Below, in pieces: positions 1-5,697 of a stretch of DNA of 6,348 nt. Each line of letters opens with the position of its first letter. The stretch's first letter is position 1. The notes under the pieces were generated by a model. That model was not told the DNA's origin and searched no databases. It saw only the letters and a list, made by a program, of their open reading frames with translations. The position numbers and the translations under genes were made by a program. The DNA lies in assembly GCA_016937915.1 (NCBI GenBank), contig JAFGVR010000164.1:1-6348 (forward strand). The letters run 5' to 3'. This DNA is from Campylobacterales bacterium (lineage in GTDB: Bacteria > Campylobacterota > Campylobacteria > Campylobacterales > Sulfurimonadaceae).

Positions 1-98
1 AATAGGTACGGATCTACAGAATAGATAAAAGAACCTAAAAAACTAAATATAAATATAGATATGAAAATAGTTAAACTATATTTTGGAAATTTTTTCAA
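1..98 (-). CDS. Partial CDS with N-terminal signal/anchor helix, function unknown
   Basis: Three bases after the flgK stop codon a new frame opens with TTG (98-96) and stays open for all 32 codons to the window edge. It begins with a basic stretch (M-K-K-F-P-K-Y), followed by a long hydrophobic run (LTIFISIFIFSFLGSFIYS) and then VDPYL. This is the classic layout of a signal peptide or an N-terminal membrane anchor. The frame is the same as flgK, separated from it by the flgK TAA. No ATG is available. The nearest Shine-Dalgarno-like bases are a weak GGA about 15 nt upstream (116-114), so translation may depend on coupling to flgK. The gene is probably co-transcribed with flgK, since no terminator hairpin is seen between them. 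Only the N-terminus is visible, so no family can be named. The short length leaves real doubt, but 32 open codons with signal-peptide composition in AT-rich DNA are hard to dismiss. Confidence 0.6.
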   Translation of the reverse strand, partial: MKKFPKYSLTIFISIFIFSFLGSFIYSVDPYL

Positions 99-101
99 AG
101 T

Positions 102-1973
102 TTATGATTTTATTCCAAGAAGTGTATTCATCATCTGATCAATAGTAGTTATAACTTTTGCTGCAGCACCATAAGATGTTTGATATTTTATGAGGTTTGT
201 CATCTCTTCATCTATACTTACTTTTGAAGTAGCTAAATACTCCATCTCGACAGCATTAAATTGAGCATTTATAGTCTCATTTCTAATGATTGCAGCATTT
301 GTTGTTGAACCAATATTAGTTGCAACATTGTCAAACATACCATAGATAGTTGATTTTTTTTCTATGTCACCTATTTTAAAAGTATATTCTTCAAATTGTT
401 GTTGTACCATGTCTAGTGCTATAGAGTTATCACCATCAACAGATGATTTACCTGCAGTTATAGTTGATGGATTATCTAAAATAGCTAAATTTACACGGAT
501 ATCTTTAGCATTGTTTCCATCAAAAAATCTATTAAAGCCAAATGCACCCGCAAAATTTGTTCCAGAATCAAAAGAATCTGTAGTTAAATTATCTTCTATA
601 GCAAATGTATAACCTTGAGATAATTTTTGTGGATCCATATAAAAAGTAGCACTACTTCCATTTTCTTGAAAATCAAAATTTACATAATCATCAACATCAT
701 TATTGGCATTGTTATCACTGTTATCATCATTTTGAGCTTCAAGTTGTTCTTTTATAGAGTTTCCATTAGTTGAGCTACTCATAGTAGTAGCTGCATTTAT
801 ATCTATCTCTCTAGTTGCAACTTTATTTCCATCTATGTCATAGATGACTATATTAAATGAACCTTCTTTTACATTATAGTTAGAGTTGATAAGTGGAGTA
901 TCACCATCTATATTGATTGTATTTGATTGCATTTTTGTTCTAGATGAAGATGCATATATATTATTTGTAGCTTCTATAAGTCCATTTGCAAAAGCATCTA
1001 GTTCTGCTACCACATTTTGAATTACACCATCTTTTGGCACACCACTTGTAGTGTCTATAGAATGCCCCCTAAGCTCAAGCATGGCACCAATTCTACCATC
1101 TGTTATCTCTTCACTCATAGGAATCAAACTACCATCTTGTCTCTCATAAGATAGTTCATAAAAACCATTTGGATTGTCATCTTTTTTTAGATGGATAGGA
1201 TGATATGTTCCACCATCAACTATATTAAATCCATTTACTTGGATAGTATAACTTCCAGTTAATGTATTTGATTTGCTATCTATTTGGATATTTGAAGTTA
1301 ATTGATCTTCAGTTCTCTCAGCCCCTATAAGTCTAGCTAAATCTTTTTCTAAAACATTTCTTTTGTCTCTAAGATCATTTGCATTATATAAACCACCAGC
1401 TTCAACTGAATCTATATATTTGTTAAGTTCTGCTATCTCTTTTGCTTTTTGATTTACTTCATCTACATTTACTGCTAACTGTTCATTTACCTGTGATTGA
1501 AGTCCAAGTACTTGTTCTTGGGTTTGTTGAATTTGCGTAGTTAAACTTTGAGCTTGTTTTGTCAAGGCTGTTTTTATAGCATCATTATCTGGATTGTCTG
1601 CTAAAGTTTGCCACATATTATAGAATTCACTAAGATTTTCTTTTATACCAACTTGGTCAATCTCTGGAAAAAATGTAGATAGAGTCTCCAAGGTTTGTTT
1701 TTCATATTCACTATACTCTTTAGAAGCAGACGCATCTGTATATCTGTCAAATACAAAATTATCAAAAACCCTTTTTATCTCAGTGATCTCAACACCATTA
1801 CCAACTTGACCTGGATATATAGATAATGGGGTAGCTGCAGAAGCAACGGCTCTTTGTCTAGTATAACCTTCAGTTTCAGCATTTGATATGTTATGTCCAG
1901 TTACATCTATCCCTATCTGTGCACCTACTAAACCAGAATAACCAGTATATAGAGAATTAAATATTGAGGCCAC
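102..1973 (-). CDS. flgK: Flagellar hook-filament junction protein FlgK (HAP1)
   Basis: FlgK is the first hook-associated protein. It is exported through the flagellar type III apparatus and forms the junction between hook and filament. The N-terminus holds the axial-protein rod motif (residues 5-39, with NISNAETEGYTR at 28-39). A mainly helical stretch follows (about 85-215), then the FlgK-typical GRIGAMLELRG (293-303). A rod C-terminal domain closes the protein (VEMEYLATSKVSIDEEMTNLIKYQTSYGAAAKVI, then M-M-N-T-L-L-G). There is no cysteine, as is usual for axial proteins. At 623 aa it is longer than the enteric protein (about 550) and close to Campylobacter lengths. The extra length sits in a variable region (about 350-530) that includes an Asn/Asp tract at 414-430. 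The start codon is GTG (1973-1971), one base after the flgN stop, with a purine-rich GGAAGTGAGAG upstream. The ATG-less start fits the M-A-S-I-F beginning of the family. Confidence 0.96.
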   Translation of the reverse strand: MASIFNSLYTGYSGLVGAQIGIDVTGHNISNAETEGYTRQRAVASAATPLSIYPGQVGNGVEITEIKRVFDNFVFDRYTDASASKEYSEYEKQTLETLSTFFPEIDQVGIKENLSEFYNMWQTLADNPDNDAIKTALTKQAQSLTTQIQQTQEQVLGLQSQVNEQLAVNVDEVNQKAKEIAELNKYIDSVEAGGLYNANDLRDKRNVLEKDLARLIGAERTEDQLTSNIQIDSKSNTLTGSYTIQVNGFNIVDGGTYHPIHLKKDDNPNGFYELSYERQDGSLIPMSEEITDGRIGAMLELRGHSIDTTSGVPKDGVIQNVVAELDAFANGLIEATNNIYASSSRTKMQSNTINIDGDTPLINSNYNVKEGSFNIVIYDIDGNKVATREIDINAATTMSSSTNGNSIKEQLEAQNDDNSDNNANNDVDDYVNFDFQENGSSATFYMDPQKLSQGYTFAIEDNLTTDSFDSGTNFAGAFGFNRFFDGNNAKDIRVNLAILDNPSTITAGKSSVDGDNSIALDMVQQQFEEYTFKIGDIEKKSTIYGMFDNVATNIGSTTNAAIIRNETINAQFNAVEMEYLATSKVSIDEEMTNLIKYQTSYGAAAKVITTIDQMMNTLLGIKS

Positions 1974-1974
1974 T

Positions 1975-2412
1975 TTATACTCTCACTTCCAAAACAGACG
2001 GATTTTTAGAAGCTTTTTTCTCATATCCATCCATCTCTGTAGGAACTAATCTCTCTAAAAAAGTATTATAAAGATTACTAACTACTAAAACTAATTTAGC
2101 ATATCTTTTATTAGCTTCTCTTAGATTTTTTAGTTCAGTTTTTAGCTCACCTAAAGCATTATGCTGTTCTTGATCTAATAGCTCTGAGAGATCAGAGTCT
2201 GGATTTGCACTCATTAGAGTCGATATCTCATAGTCTATCATAGCTTTTTTATGTCCAAAGCTTTTTAACTTTTCCTCTTTTAACGGTATCCTATCAAACT
2301 GTGGATTGTTGTTAGCCTCTTTTATATCAGCTATATCAGATTCAGTTATCTGTACTAACGCTCTTAAATCAGATAATGCACTTCTTAAATGATGACTCAA
2401 CATGATAAACAT
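1975..2412 (-). CDS. flgN: FlgN-type export chaperone for FlgK/FlgL
   Basis: This small, charged, mostly helical protein of 145 aa has the size and helical pattern of FlgN, the cytoplasmic chaperone. FlgN binds the C-terminal helices of FlgK and FlgL and escorts them to the flagellar export gate. The N-terminal helix (SHHLRSALSDLRALVQITE), a helix with many Leu/Glu/Lys residues (about 80-108) and the hydrophobic-rich segment KLVLVVSNLYNTFLERLVP near the end are what the family would predict. Sequence conservation in FlgN is low, so the call rests heavily on position: directly between flgM and flgK, where flgN sits in many bacteria. The first ATG (2412) has AAAAGG five bases upstream. A second ATG three codons later (2403) is also possible. 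The gene ends one base before the flgK GTG, so chaperone and client are probably translationally coupled. Confidence 0.78.
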   Translation of the reverse strand: MFIMLSHHLRSALSDLRALVQITESDIADIKEANNNPQFDRIPLKEEKLKSFGHKKAMIDYEISTLMSANPDSDLSELLDQEQHNALGELKTELKNLREANKRYAKLVLVVSNLYNTFLERLVPTEMDGYEKKASKNPSVLEVRV

Positions 2413-2430
2413 ACCTACCTTTTTATATTA

Positions 2431-2640
2431 TTATAACAATTCCTCTGCAATCTTTTTTGATAAAGCTTGCAAATCAACTTTATACTCTCCAGATTCAATC
2501 CCTTCTTTGAGTTGTTCAATCTTGCTAGTATCACCTTGTTTGACTACATTTGCAGAAGCACCTTGTTTCACATCTTTAGATTCACTAAAGTTGTTAGTAT
2601 AGGCACCTCTTAGAGCTGTGTTTGCAATTTGACTAATCAT
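2431..2640 (-). CDS. flgM: Anti-sigma-28 factor FlgM
   Basis: FlgM binds the flagellar sigma factor FliA (sigma-28) and blocks late gene expression. Once the hook is complete it is exported and FliA is released. The protein has 69 aa. The N-terminal half is polar and probably disordered (residues 1-36). The C-terminal half carries the family signature: KIEQLKEGIESGEYKVD (40-56) followed by the FliA-binding helix LQALSKKIAEELL (57-69). This is shorter than enteric FlgM (97 aa) but typical of the short Campylobacterota versions. The ATG at 2640 is preceded by AAAGGA (2652-2647) at six bases. The gene ends in tandem TAA TAA. A FliA-type promoter candidate lies in the 41-nt gap to flgJ, which would give the negative feedback loop known for flgM in other bacteria. 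Confidence 0.93.
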   Translation of the reverse strand: MISQIANTALRGAYTNNFSESKDVKQGASANVVKQGDTSKIEQLKEGIESGEYKVDLQALSKKIAEELL

Positions 2641-2658
2641 AATCCATCCTTTACAACC

Positions 2659-2685
2659 ACATCGACTAAATGATAAAAAACTTAA
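2659..2685 (-). promoter_or_regulatory. Candidate FliA (sigma-28) promoter of flgM-flgN-flgK
   Basis: Read on the minus strand, TTAAGTTT (2685-2678) is followed by exactly 11 bases and then GTCGATGT (2666-2659). The enteric FliA consensus is TAAAGTTT-N11-GCCGATAA. The match is 7 of 8 in the -35 element and 5 of 8 in the -10 element, with exact spacing and the core CGAT kept. The -35 element overlaps the flgJ stop codon. Transcription would start near 2653-2652, leaving a leader of only about 12 nt that just includes the AAAGGA ribosome binding site. The short leader is the main reason for caution. Confidence 0.62.
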
Positions 2686-2981
2686 CTTCTATTAGACAAA
2701 TAATCATAAAGCATTTGAGAAAATCCAAACCCTCCAGCACTTGCTTTTGCGAGTTCATCTCTATACATAGATCTGTATATTTTTTCCCCTGGATCATTTT
2801 GCTCAGTAAAGAGATTTTTCTCATCTTTACTAGCGTTATCTAGCATCATTTTTATGATAACAGACTCAAATGCATCCGTTTGCTCTTTAAGTGCTTTATT
2901 TTCAACATTTTTATCTATCTTTGGTAAATTATTTGCACTTGCGATTGCTTGTGAACTTATAGAATCTAAATAACTCATCAT
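2682..2981 (-). CDS. flgJ: Rod-binding protein FlgJ, short form without muramidase domain
   Basis: FlgJ is exported by the flagellar machine and helps assemble or cap the rod in the periplasm. This 99-aa protein matches only the N-terminal rod-binding domain of enteric FlgJ: LKEQTDAFESVIIKMMLDNA (31-50), then EKIYRSMYRDELAKASAGGFGFSQMLYDYL (66-95), where the enteric protein has the similar GG-x-G-x-x-x-M ending. The C-terminal glucosaminidase domain of the dual-domain enteric protein is absent, and no remnant of it is seen downstream, so a separate wall hydrolase must open the peptidoglycan. The first ATG overlaps the flgI stop (ATGA, 2981-2978). AAAGG lies four bases before it and seven bases before the second, adjacent ATG (2978), so either may be used. 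Translation is probably coupled to flgI. Confidence 0.9.
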   Translation of the reverse strand: MMSYLDSISSQAIASANNLPKIDKNVENKALKEQTDAFESVIIKMMLDNASKDEKNLFTEQNDPGEKIYRSMYRDELAKASAGGFGFSQMLYDYLSNRS

Positions 2982-4024
2982 ATAACCTTTAATTCAGCAG
3001 AGATACTACCAGCACTCTTCATAGCTTCTAATATAGAGATAACATCCTTAGGACTCGCTCCTAGCTTTTGCAAAGATCTAACAAGGTTTGCAACTGTAGT
3101 GGTTCCCTCTTTAGTGTATATCTCATTTTCGTTTAAACCTATAACCAAATCGTTATCAACTTTAACTGAGCCTTCTGGTGAAGATGGTTCTTGTTGCTCT
3201 TTTATCTTTATAGTTATGTCACCATGGGTCATAACTATAGGTTTAATCTCTATATCTATACCAGCAATGATTGTTCCAGTTCTCTCATTTATGATAATTT
3301 TACTTGCAGGTTTATAATTCATATCTATATCTTCAACTTGTGCCAAAAACTCTATCATAGATCTGTTTTCTGGGCATTTAAGTCTTATAGTTCTAGGGTC
3401 AACTGCAACTGCTACTTGAGTGTTGTAAAAATCGTTGATGGCTTTTTGTATAGCTACAGCATTTTTAAAATTTGCCTCTTTAAGTGATAAAGTAGCATAC
3501 TCTTTATTGTAAAGGTCTATATTTATCTCCCTCTCAACTAAACCACCCTCATAAACCATTCCAGCAGTTGGATGGGAAACATTTGTAGTACCTTTTACAT
3601 TTCTACCACCTATACTTATAGCACCTTGAGCTAGAGCATAAATCTTACCATCAACCCCTTTAAGTGGAGTCATAAGGAGTGTACCACCCTCTAGAGACTT
3701 TGCATCTCCTATAGATGATACTACTACATCAAACTTATCCCCTTGTCTAGCAAACGGTTTTAGTTTTGCAGTTACAACAACAGCTGCGACATTTTTTGAT
3801 TTGATATCTATTGGATTCATATCTATATCCATAGATTTAAGCATATTTGAGATAGATTGAAGTGTAAATTTTGAAGTAGTACCATCACCTGTTTTTTCCA
3901 AACCAACTACCAAAGAGTACCCTATGAGTTGGTTATCTCTAACTCCGACAACATTTGACACTTCGTTGATTTTTGTAGCGTATAAGCTGGTGATTATTGT
4001 TAAAAAAAAGATTATATATTTCAT
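2978..4024 (-). CDS. flgI: Flagellar P-ring protein FlgI
   Basis: FlgI forms the P ring around the rod in the peptidoglycan layer, as a bushing with the L ring (FlgH, not in this window). The protein starts with a signal peptide, M-K-Y-I-I-F-F-L-T-I-I-T-S-L-Y-A, with likely cleavage after Ala16 by signal peptidase I. Hallmarks follow: VVGVRDNQLIGYSLVVGLEKTGDG (25-48), KNVAAVVVTAKLKPFARQGDKFDV, IGDAKSLEGGTLLMTPLKGVDGKIYALAQG, the Ile-Asn-Glu-Arg-Thr-Gly-Thr motif, and the ending SILEAMKSAGSISAELKVI. The length of 348 aa is normal. The frame is open up to 4057, but the start at 4024 is preferred. It gives a clean signal peptide, and AAAGGGG (4036-4030) lies five bases upstream. An extended start would also put the sigma-54 -12 element inside the coding region. 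A sigma-54 promoter candidate lies in the gap to rsmD. Confidence 0.97.
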   Translation of the reverse strand: MKYIIFFLTIITSLYATKINEVSNVVGVRDNQLIGYSLVVGLEKTGDGTTSKFTLQSISNMLKSMDIDMNPIDIKSKNVAAVVVTAKLKPFARQGDKFDVVVSSIGDAKSLEGGTLLMTPLKGVDGKIYALAQGAISIGGRNVKGTTNVSHPTAGMVYEGGLVEREINIDLYNKEYATLSLKEANFKNAVAIQKAINDFYNTQVAVAVDPRTIRLKCPENRSMIEFLAQVEDIDMNYKPASKIIINERTGTIIAGIDIEIKPIVMTHGDITIKIKEQQEPSSPEGSVKVDNDLVIGLNENEIYTKEGTTTVANLVRSLQKLGASPKDVISILEAMKSAGSISAELKVI

Positions 4025-4029
4025 CTCTA

Positions 4030-4047
4030 CCCCTTTGTGATTAGGGG
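4030..4047 (-). promoter_or_regulatory. Hairpin covering the flgI ribosome binding site
   Basis: On the minus strand CCCCT (4047-4043) can pair perfectly with AGGGG (4034-4030) across an eight-base loop. The 3' arm contains the G run of the flgI Shine-Dalgarno sequence (AAAGGGG, 4036-4030, five bases before the ATG at 4024). The stem is G-C rich in an otherwise AT-rich gap. Whether the hairpin exists in the mRNA depends on where transcription starts: the predicted sigma-54 start (about 4042) would leave the 5' arm out. Five base pairs could arise by chance. Confidence 0.4.
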
Positions 4048-4053
4048 ATATTA

Positions 4054-4069
4054 GCAATCTTCATTCCAA
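4054..4069 (-). promoter_or_regulatory. Candidate sigma-54 (RpoN) promoter of flgI-flgJ
   Basis: Read on the minus strand, TTGGAATGAAGATTGCTA (4069-4052) has the invariant GG (4067-4066) and GC (4055-4054) separated by exactly 10 bases. The surrounding T's match the consensus TTGGCAC-N5-TTGCW well. Transcription would start near 4042, giving a leader of about 17 nt that contains the strong flgI ribosome binding site. Middle-class flagellar genes of Campylobacterota (hook, rod and ring) are known to use RpoN with the activator FlgR, so the location is as expected. No upstream activator site could be identified, and FlgR is reported to work without one in Campylobacter. Confidence 0.78.
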
Positions 4070-4074
4070 AAATA

Positions 4075-4656
4075 CTATTTATAGTAAGTTAAAGTAGTAT
4101 TTCCAAATTTTTTAGATTTTTGCATCTCATAAGAACCTATCTTTTGCTCTAGTTCAAGTCCACTCATGTGTTCTATGATGATAAGTTTCACACACTCCTT
4201 AGGCAGTGATGCTACAAGGCTAATAGTTTTATCGTAGATATCTTCCATCCCCTCACGGATGCTAAAAGGTGGGTCTATGTAAAAGTATGCATCTTCTCTT
4301 TTTCTTTTTAACTCTTTAACCACACTATCTATATTTGAAAAACTATCACCACCAAAAACTTGGCAAGATACTGGGTCTGTATTTGAGATATTTTCTTTTA
4401 AAACTTTTAAAGCTTCTCTATCTTTTTCCATAAAATATATTTGTTTAGCACCACGACTTAGTGCCTCAAGCCCAATCGAACCACTCCCTGAAAAAACCTC
4501 TACAAAATTTGCATCTATTATCTCAAACTGGATAGTATTAAAAAAAGACTCTAAAACTATATTTTTTGAACTTCTTGTTGTATCTTTTGATGGGATTTTT
4601 AAAACTTGTCCTTTGTATTTACCCATCACTATCTTTTTTACAAATCTATTCTTCAT
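4075..4656 (-). CDS. rsmD: 16S rRNA (guanine-N2)-methyltransferase RsmD (m2G966)
   Basis: RsmD uses S-adenosylmethionine to methylate G966 (E. coli numbering) of 16S rRNA in the small subunit. The protein has 193 aa, against 198 in E. coli. Visible motifs, in order: the N-terminal GKYKGQVLKIPS (12-23) typical of RsmD; TTRSSKNIVLESFFN (26-40), matching the family's R-x-T-x-x-x-V-R-E-x-x-F-N; the SAM-binding FVEVFSGSGSIGLEALSRGA (51-70); the acidic end of strand 2, MEKD (76-79); the catalytic DPPF (128-131); and the end motif KFGNTTLTYY. The Arg before Glu in the second motif is changed (VLES rather than VREA). Older annotations call such proteins DNA methylase, but the DPPF and N-terminal motif favour the rRNA enzyme. 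The ATG overlaps the upstream gene by 11 nt, and only a weak GGTAAGAG precedes it. The flagellar genes downstream look like an independent transcription unit that may also receive read-through. Confidence 0.9.
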   Translation of the reverse strand: MKNRFVKKIVMGKYKGQVLKIPSKDTTRSSKNIVLESFFNTIQFEIIDANFVEVFSGSGSIGLEALSRGAKQIYFMEKDREALKVLKENISNTDPVSCQVFGGDSFSNIDSVVKELKRKREDAYFYIDPPFSIREGMEDIYDKTISLVASLPKECVKLIIIEHMSGLELEQKIGSYEMQKSKKFGNTTLTYYK

Positions 4657-5014
4657 AAAACGCTCTTACCGCCTTTAAAATATTTTCTTTATATTCTTGA
4701 GTTAAAAACTCTATCCTTTTTTCTAAAATGCTAAAATCTAATGAATCGTTATTTTTAGATAATTCTTTATCTGTATAGTTTTTACCCATTTTTTTATATC
4801 TCTCTTCAAGTGCTAAAATCAGTTGTGATCTAGAGAAAGGTTTTATCAAATCAGCGTCACTATCTTGTGAAATATAAAAGCATCTACTATCTTCTATACA
4901 CTTTACATCTTTTATAATTAAGTCGCACTGTTTAGCTGAACTTAGATGATTTGATAAGAACATTTCTAAAGCTTTCTGCAGTAATGGTGATCTACACTCA
5001 ATTGCTATTTTCAA
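4646..5014 (-). CDS. Small protein with degenerate receiver-like N-terminus, function unknown
   Basis: This 122-aa protein is not one I recognise by name. The first 75 residues follow the outline of a response-regulator receiver domain in shortened form. There is a first strand and helix, MKIAIECRSPLLQKALEMFL (compare I-L-I-V-E-D-D-P-L-L in true receivers), then CDLIIKD (30-36), then a strand FYIS (46-49). Last comes IKPFSRSQLILALEERY (57-73), where K58-P59-F60 looks like the conserved Lys and cis-Pro. The acidic pair after strand 1 is missing (E6-C7), and the fold would lack about 40 residues, so phosphorylation is unlikely. Residues 76-122 are charged and probably helical. The start is TTG (5014-5012) with TAGGAG seven bases upstream, the best ribosome binding site in this part of the window, and the gap to the exonuclease gene is 2 nt. 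The receiver link is inference from pattern only. Confidence 0.85.
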   Translation of the reverse strand: MKIAIECRSPLLQKALEMFLSNHLSSAKQCDLIIKDVKCIEDSRCFYISQDSDADLIKPFSRSQLILALEERYKKMGKNYTDKELSKNNDSLDFSILEKRIEFLTQEYKENILKAVRAFYEE

Positions 5015-5016
5015 AT

Positions 5017-5697
5017 CTAAACTCCTAAATAATAGTTTACACTATATCTTAAATCTTCATCCAAATCTTTTATCCCATTAAGCATCCATTCAAGATAACC
5101 TCTATCATTCATACTTATCTCTTCAATATATCTTCCACTGTATTTGCCAAAAGTAAACTTTTGAAGTAAAACATTTTTATGGCTAAGTTCACACATCTCC
5201 TGAAGTGATGCCAAATCCAGAAGATAATCATAAAGCATACTAACTACTATGGCATCACTTTTTGCATGGTGTGGAGTTATCTCAAACTTCTCATATTTGT
5301 AAAGTTTTAATTCATATCTTAAAAATTGTAAGGAAAAAGATTCGCACTTTGGCATCAGATGCTTAGACACTCTCATAGTGTCTATGATTTTACCTTGCCA
5401 AATAAAACCACAACTAGCTAGTTTTTCTAGATCAAATTTTGTATTGTGAGCTATGAGTATAGCATCAGCAAAATTATTGTCTTGTAAAAATTTAAAAGTT
5501 TCACTATTTTTTAATGGTGGCTTCTCTTTTATCATCTCATTTGTTATATGATTTATACTTGAAGCTATAGGTGGTATCTTCTTCCCTTCATTAACCAAAT
5601 CATAATGTATCTGATCTAAATCACTAAATGCACAGATAGAACAGATTTTGTCGTTGCACTCTAAGCCAGTTGTTTCTAGGTCTAAAAATATCAGCAT
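5017..5697 (-). CDS. DEDDh-family 3'-5' exonuclease with ExoX-like C-terminal domain
   Basis: The protein has the DnaQ-type exonuclease fold with all catalytic residues. Exo I is FLDLETTG (D6, E8), Exo II is LIAHNTKFDLEKL (D89) and Exo III is H143-x4-D148 (HHAKSDA). Also visible is INHIT (48-52), a conserved stretch of epsilon-like exonucleases. Such enzymes remove nucleotides from 3' ends using two metal ions. The tail FTFGKYSGRYIEEI...GYLEWML (181-206) resembles the small domain found after some ExoX-like exonucleases, in which an F-G-K-Y/H-x-G motif is followed by D-x-G-Y-L-x-W. At 226 aa it is close to ExoX (220) and DnaQ (243). It lacks an obvious polymerase-clamp motif. The actual substrate (DNA repair, proofreading or RNA) cannot be told from sequence. 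The ATG overlaps the membrane-protein stop by 7 nt with no good ribosome binding site, so coupled translation is likely. Confidence 0.88.
   Translation of the reverse strand: MLIFLDLETTGLECNDKICSICAFSDLDQIHYDLVNEGKKIPPIASSINHITNEMIKEKPPLKNSETFKFLQDNNFADAILIAHNTKFDLEKLASCGFIWQGKIIDTMRVSKHLMPKCESFSLQFLRYELKLYKYEKFEITPHHAKSDAIVVSMLYDYLLDLASLQEMCELSHKNVLLQKFTFGKYSGRYIEEISMNDRGYLEWMLNGIKDLDEDLRYSVNYYLGV

Noticed and set aside
99..120. Terminator after flgK
   Set aside because: No stable inverted repeat followed by a T run was found on the minus strand after the flgK stop; the next frame opens at once.
364..612. Plus-strand open frame of 82 codons inside flgK
   Set aside because: It lies opposite a clearly conserved FlgK coding sequence, has no ribosome binding site of note, and its Ser/Leu-rich translation is what antisense reading of such a gene gives.
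1975..2005. Possible sigma-54 site just before flgK (TTTTGGAAGTGAGAG)
   Set aside because: A GG is present, but the bases at the correct 10-base distance are AT, not GC, so the -12 element is missing.
2402..2602. Plus-strand open frame of 66 codons over flgM
   Set aside because: Antisense to flgM and the flgM-flgN gap; the translation has no recognisable features, and the minus-strand FlgM signature is unmistakable.
3099..3487. Two overlapping plus-strand frames inside flgI
   Set aside because: Both are shadows of flgI, which is conserved along its full length; their hydrophobic composition comes from the antisense of Ile/Asn/Lys codons.
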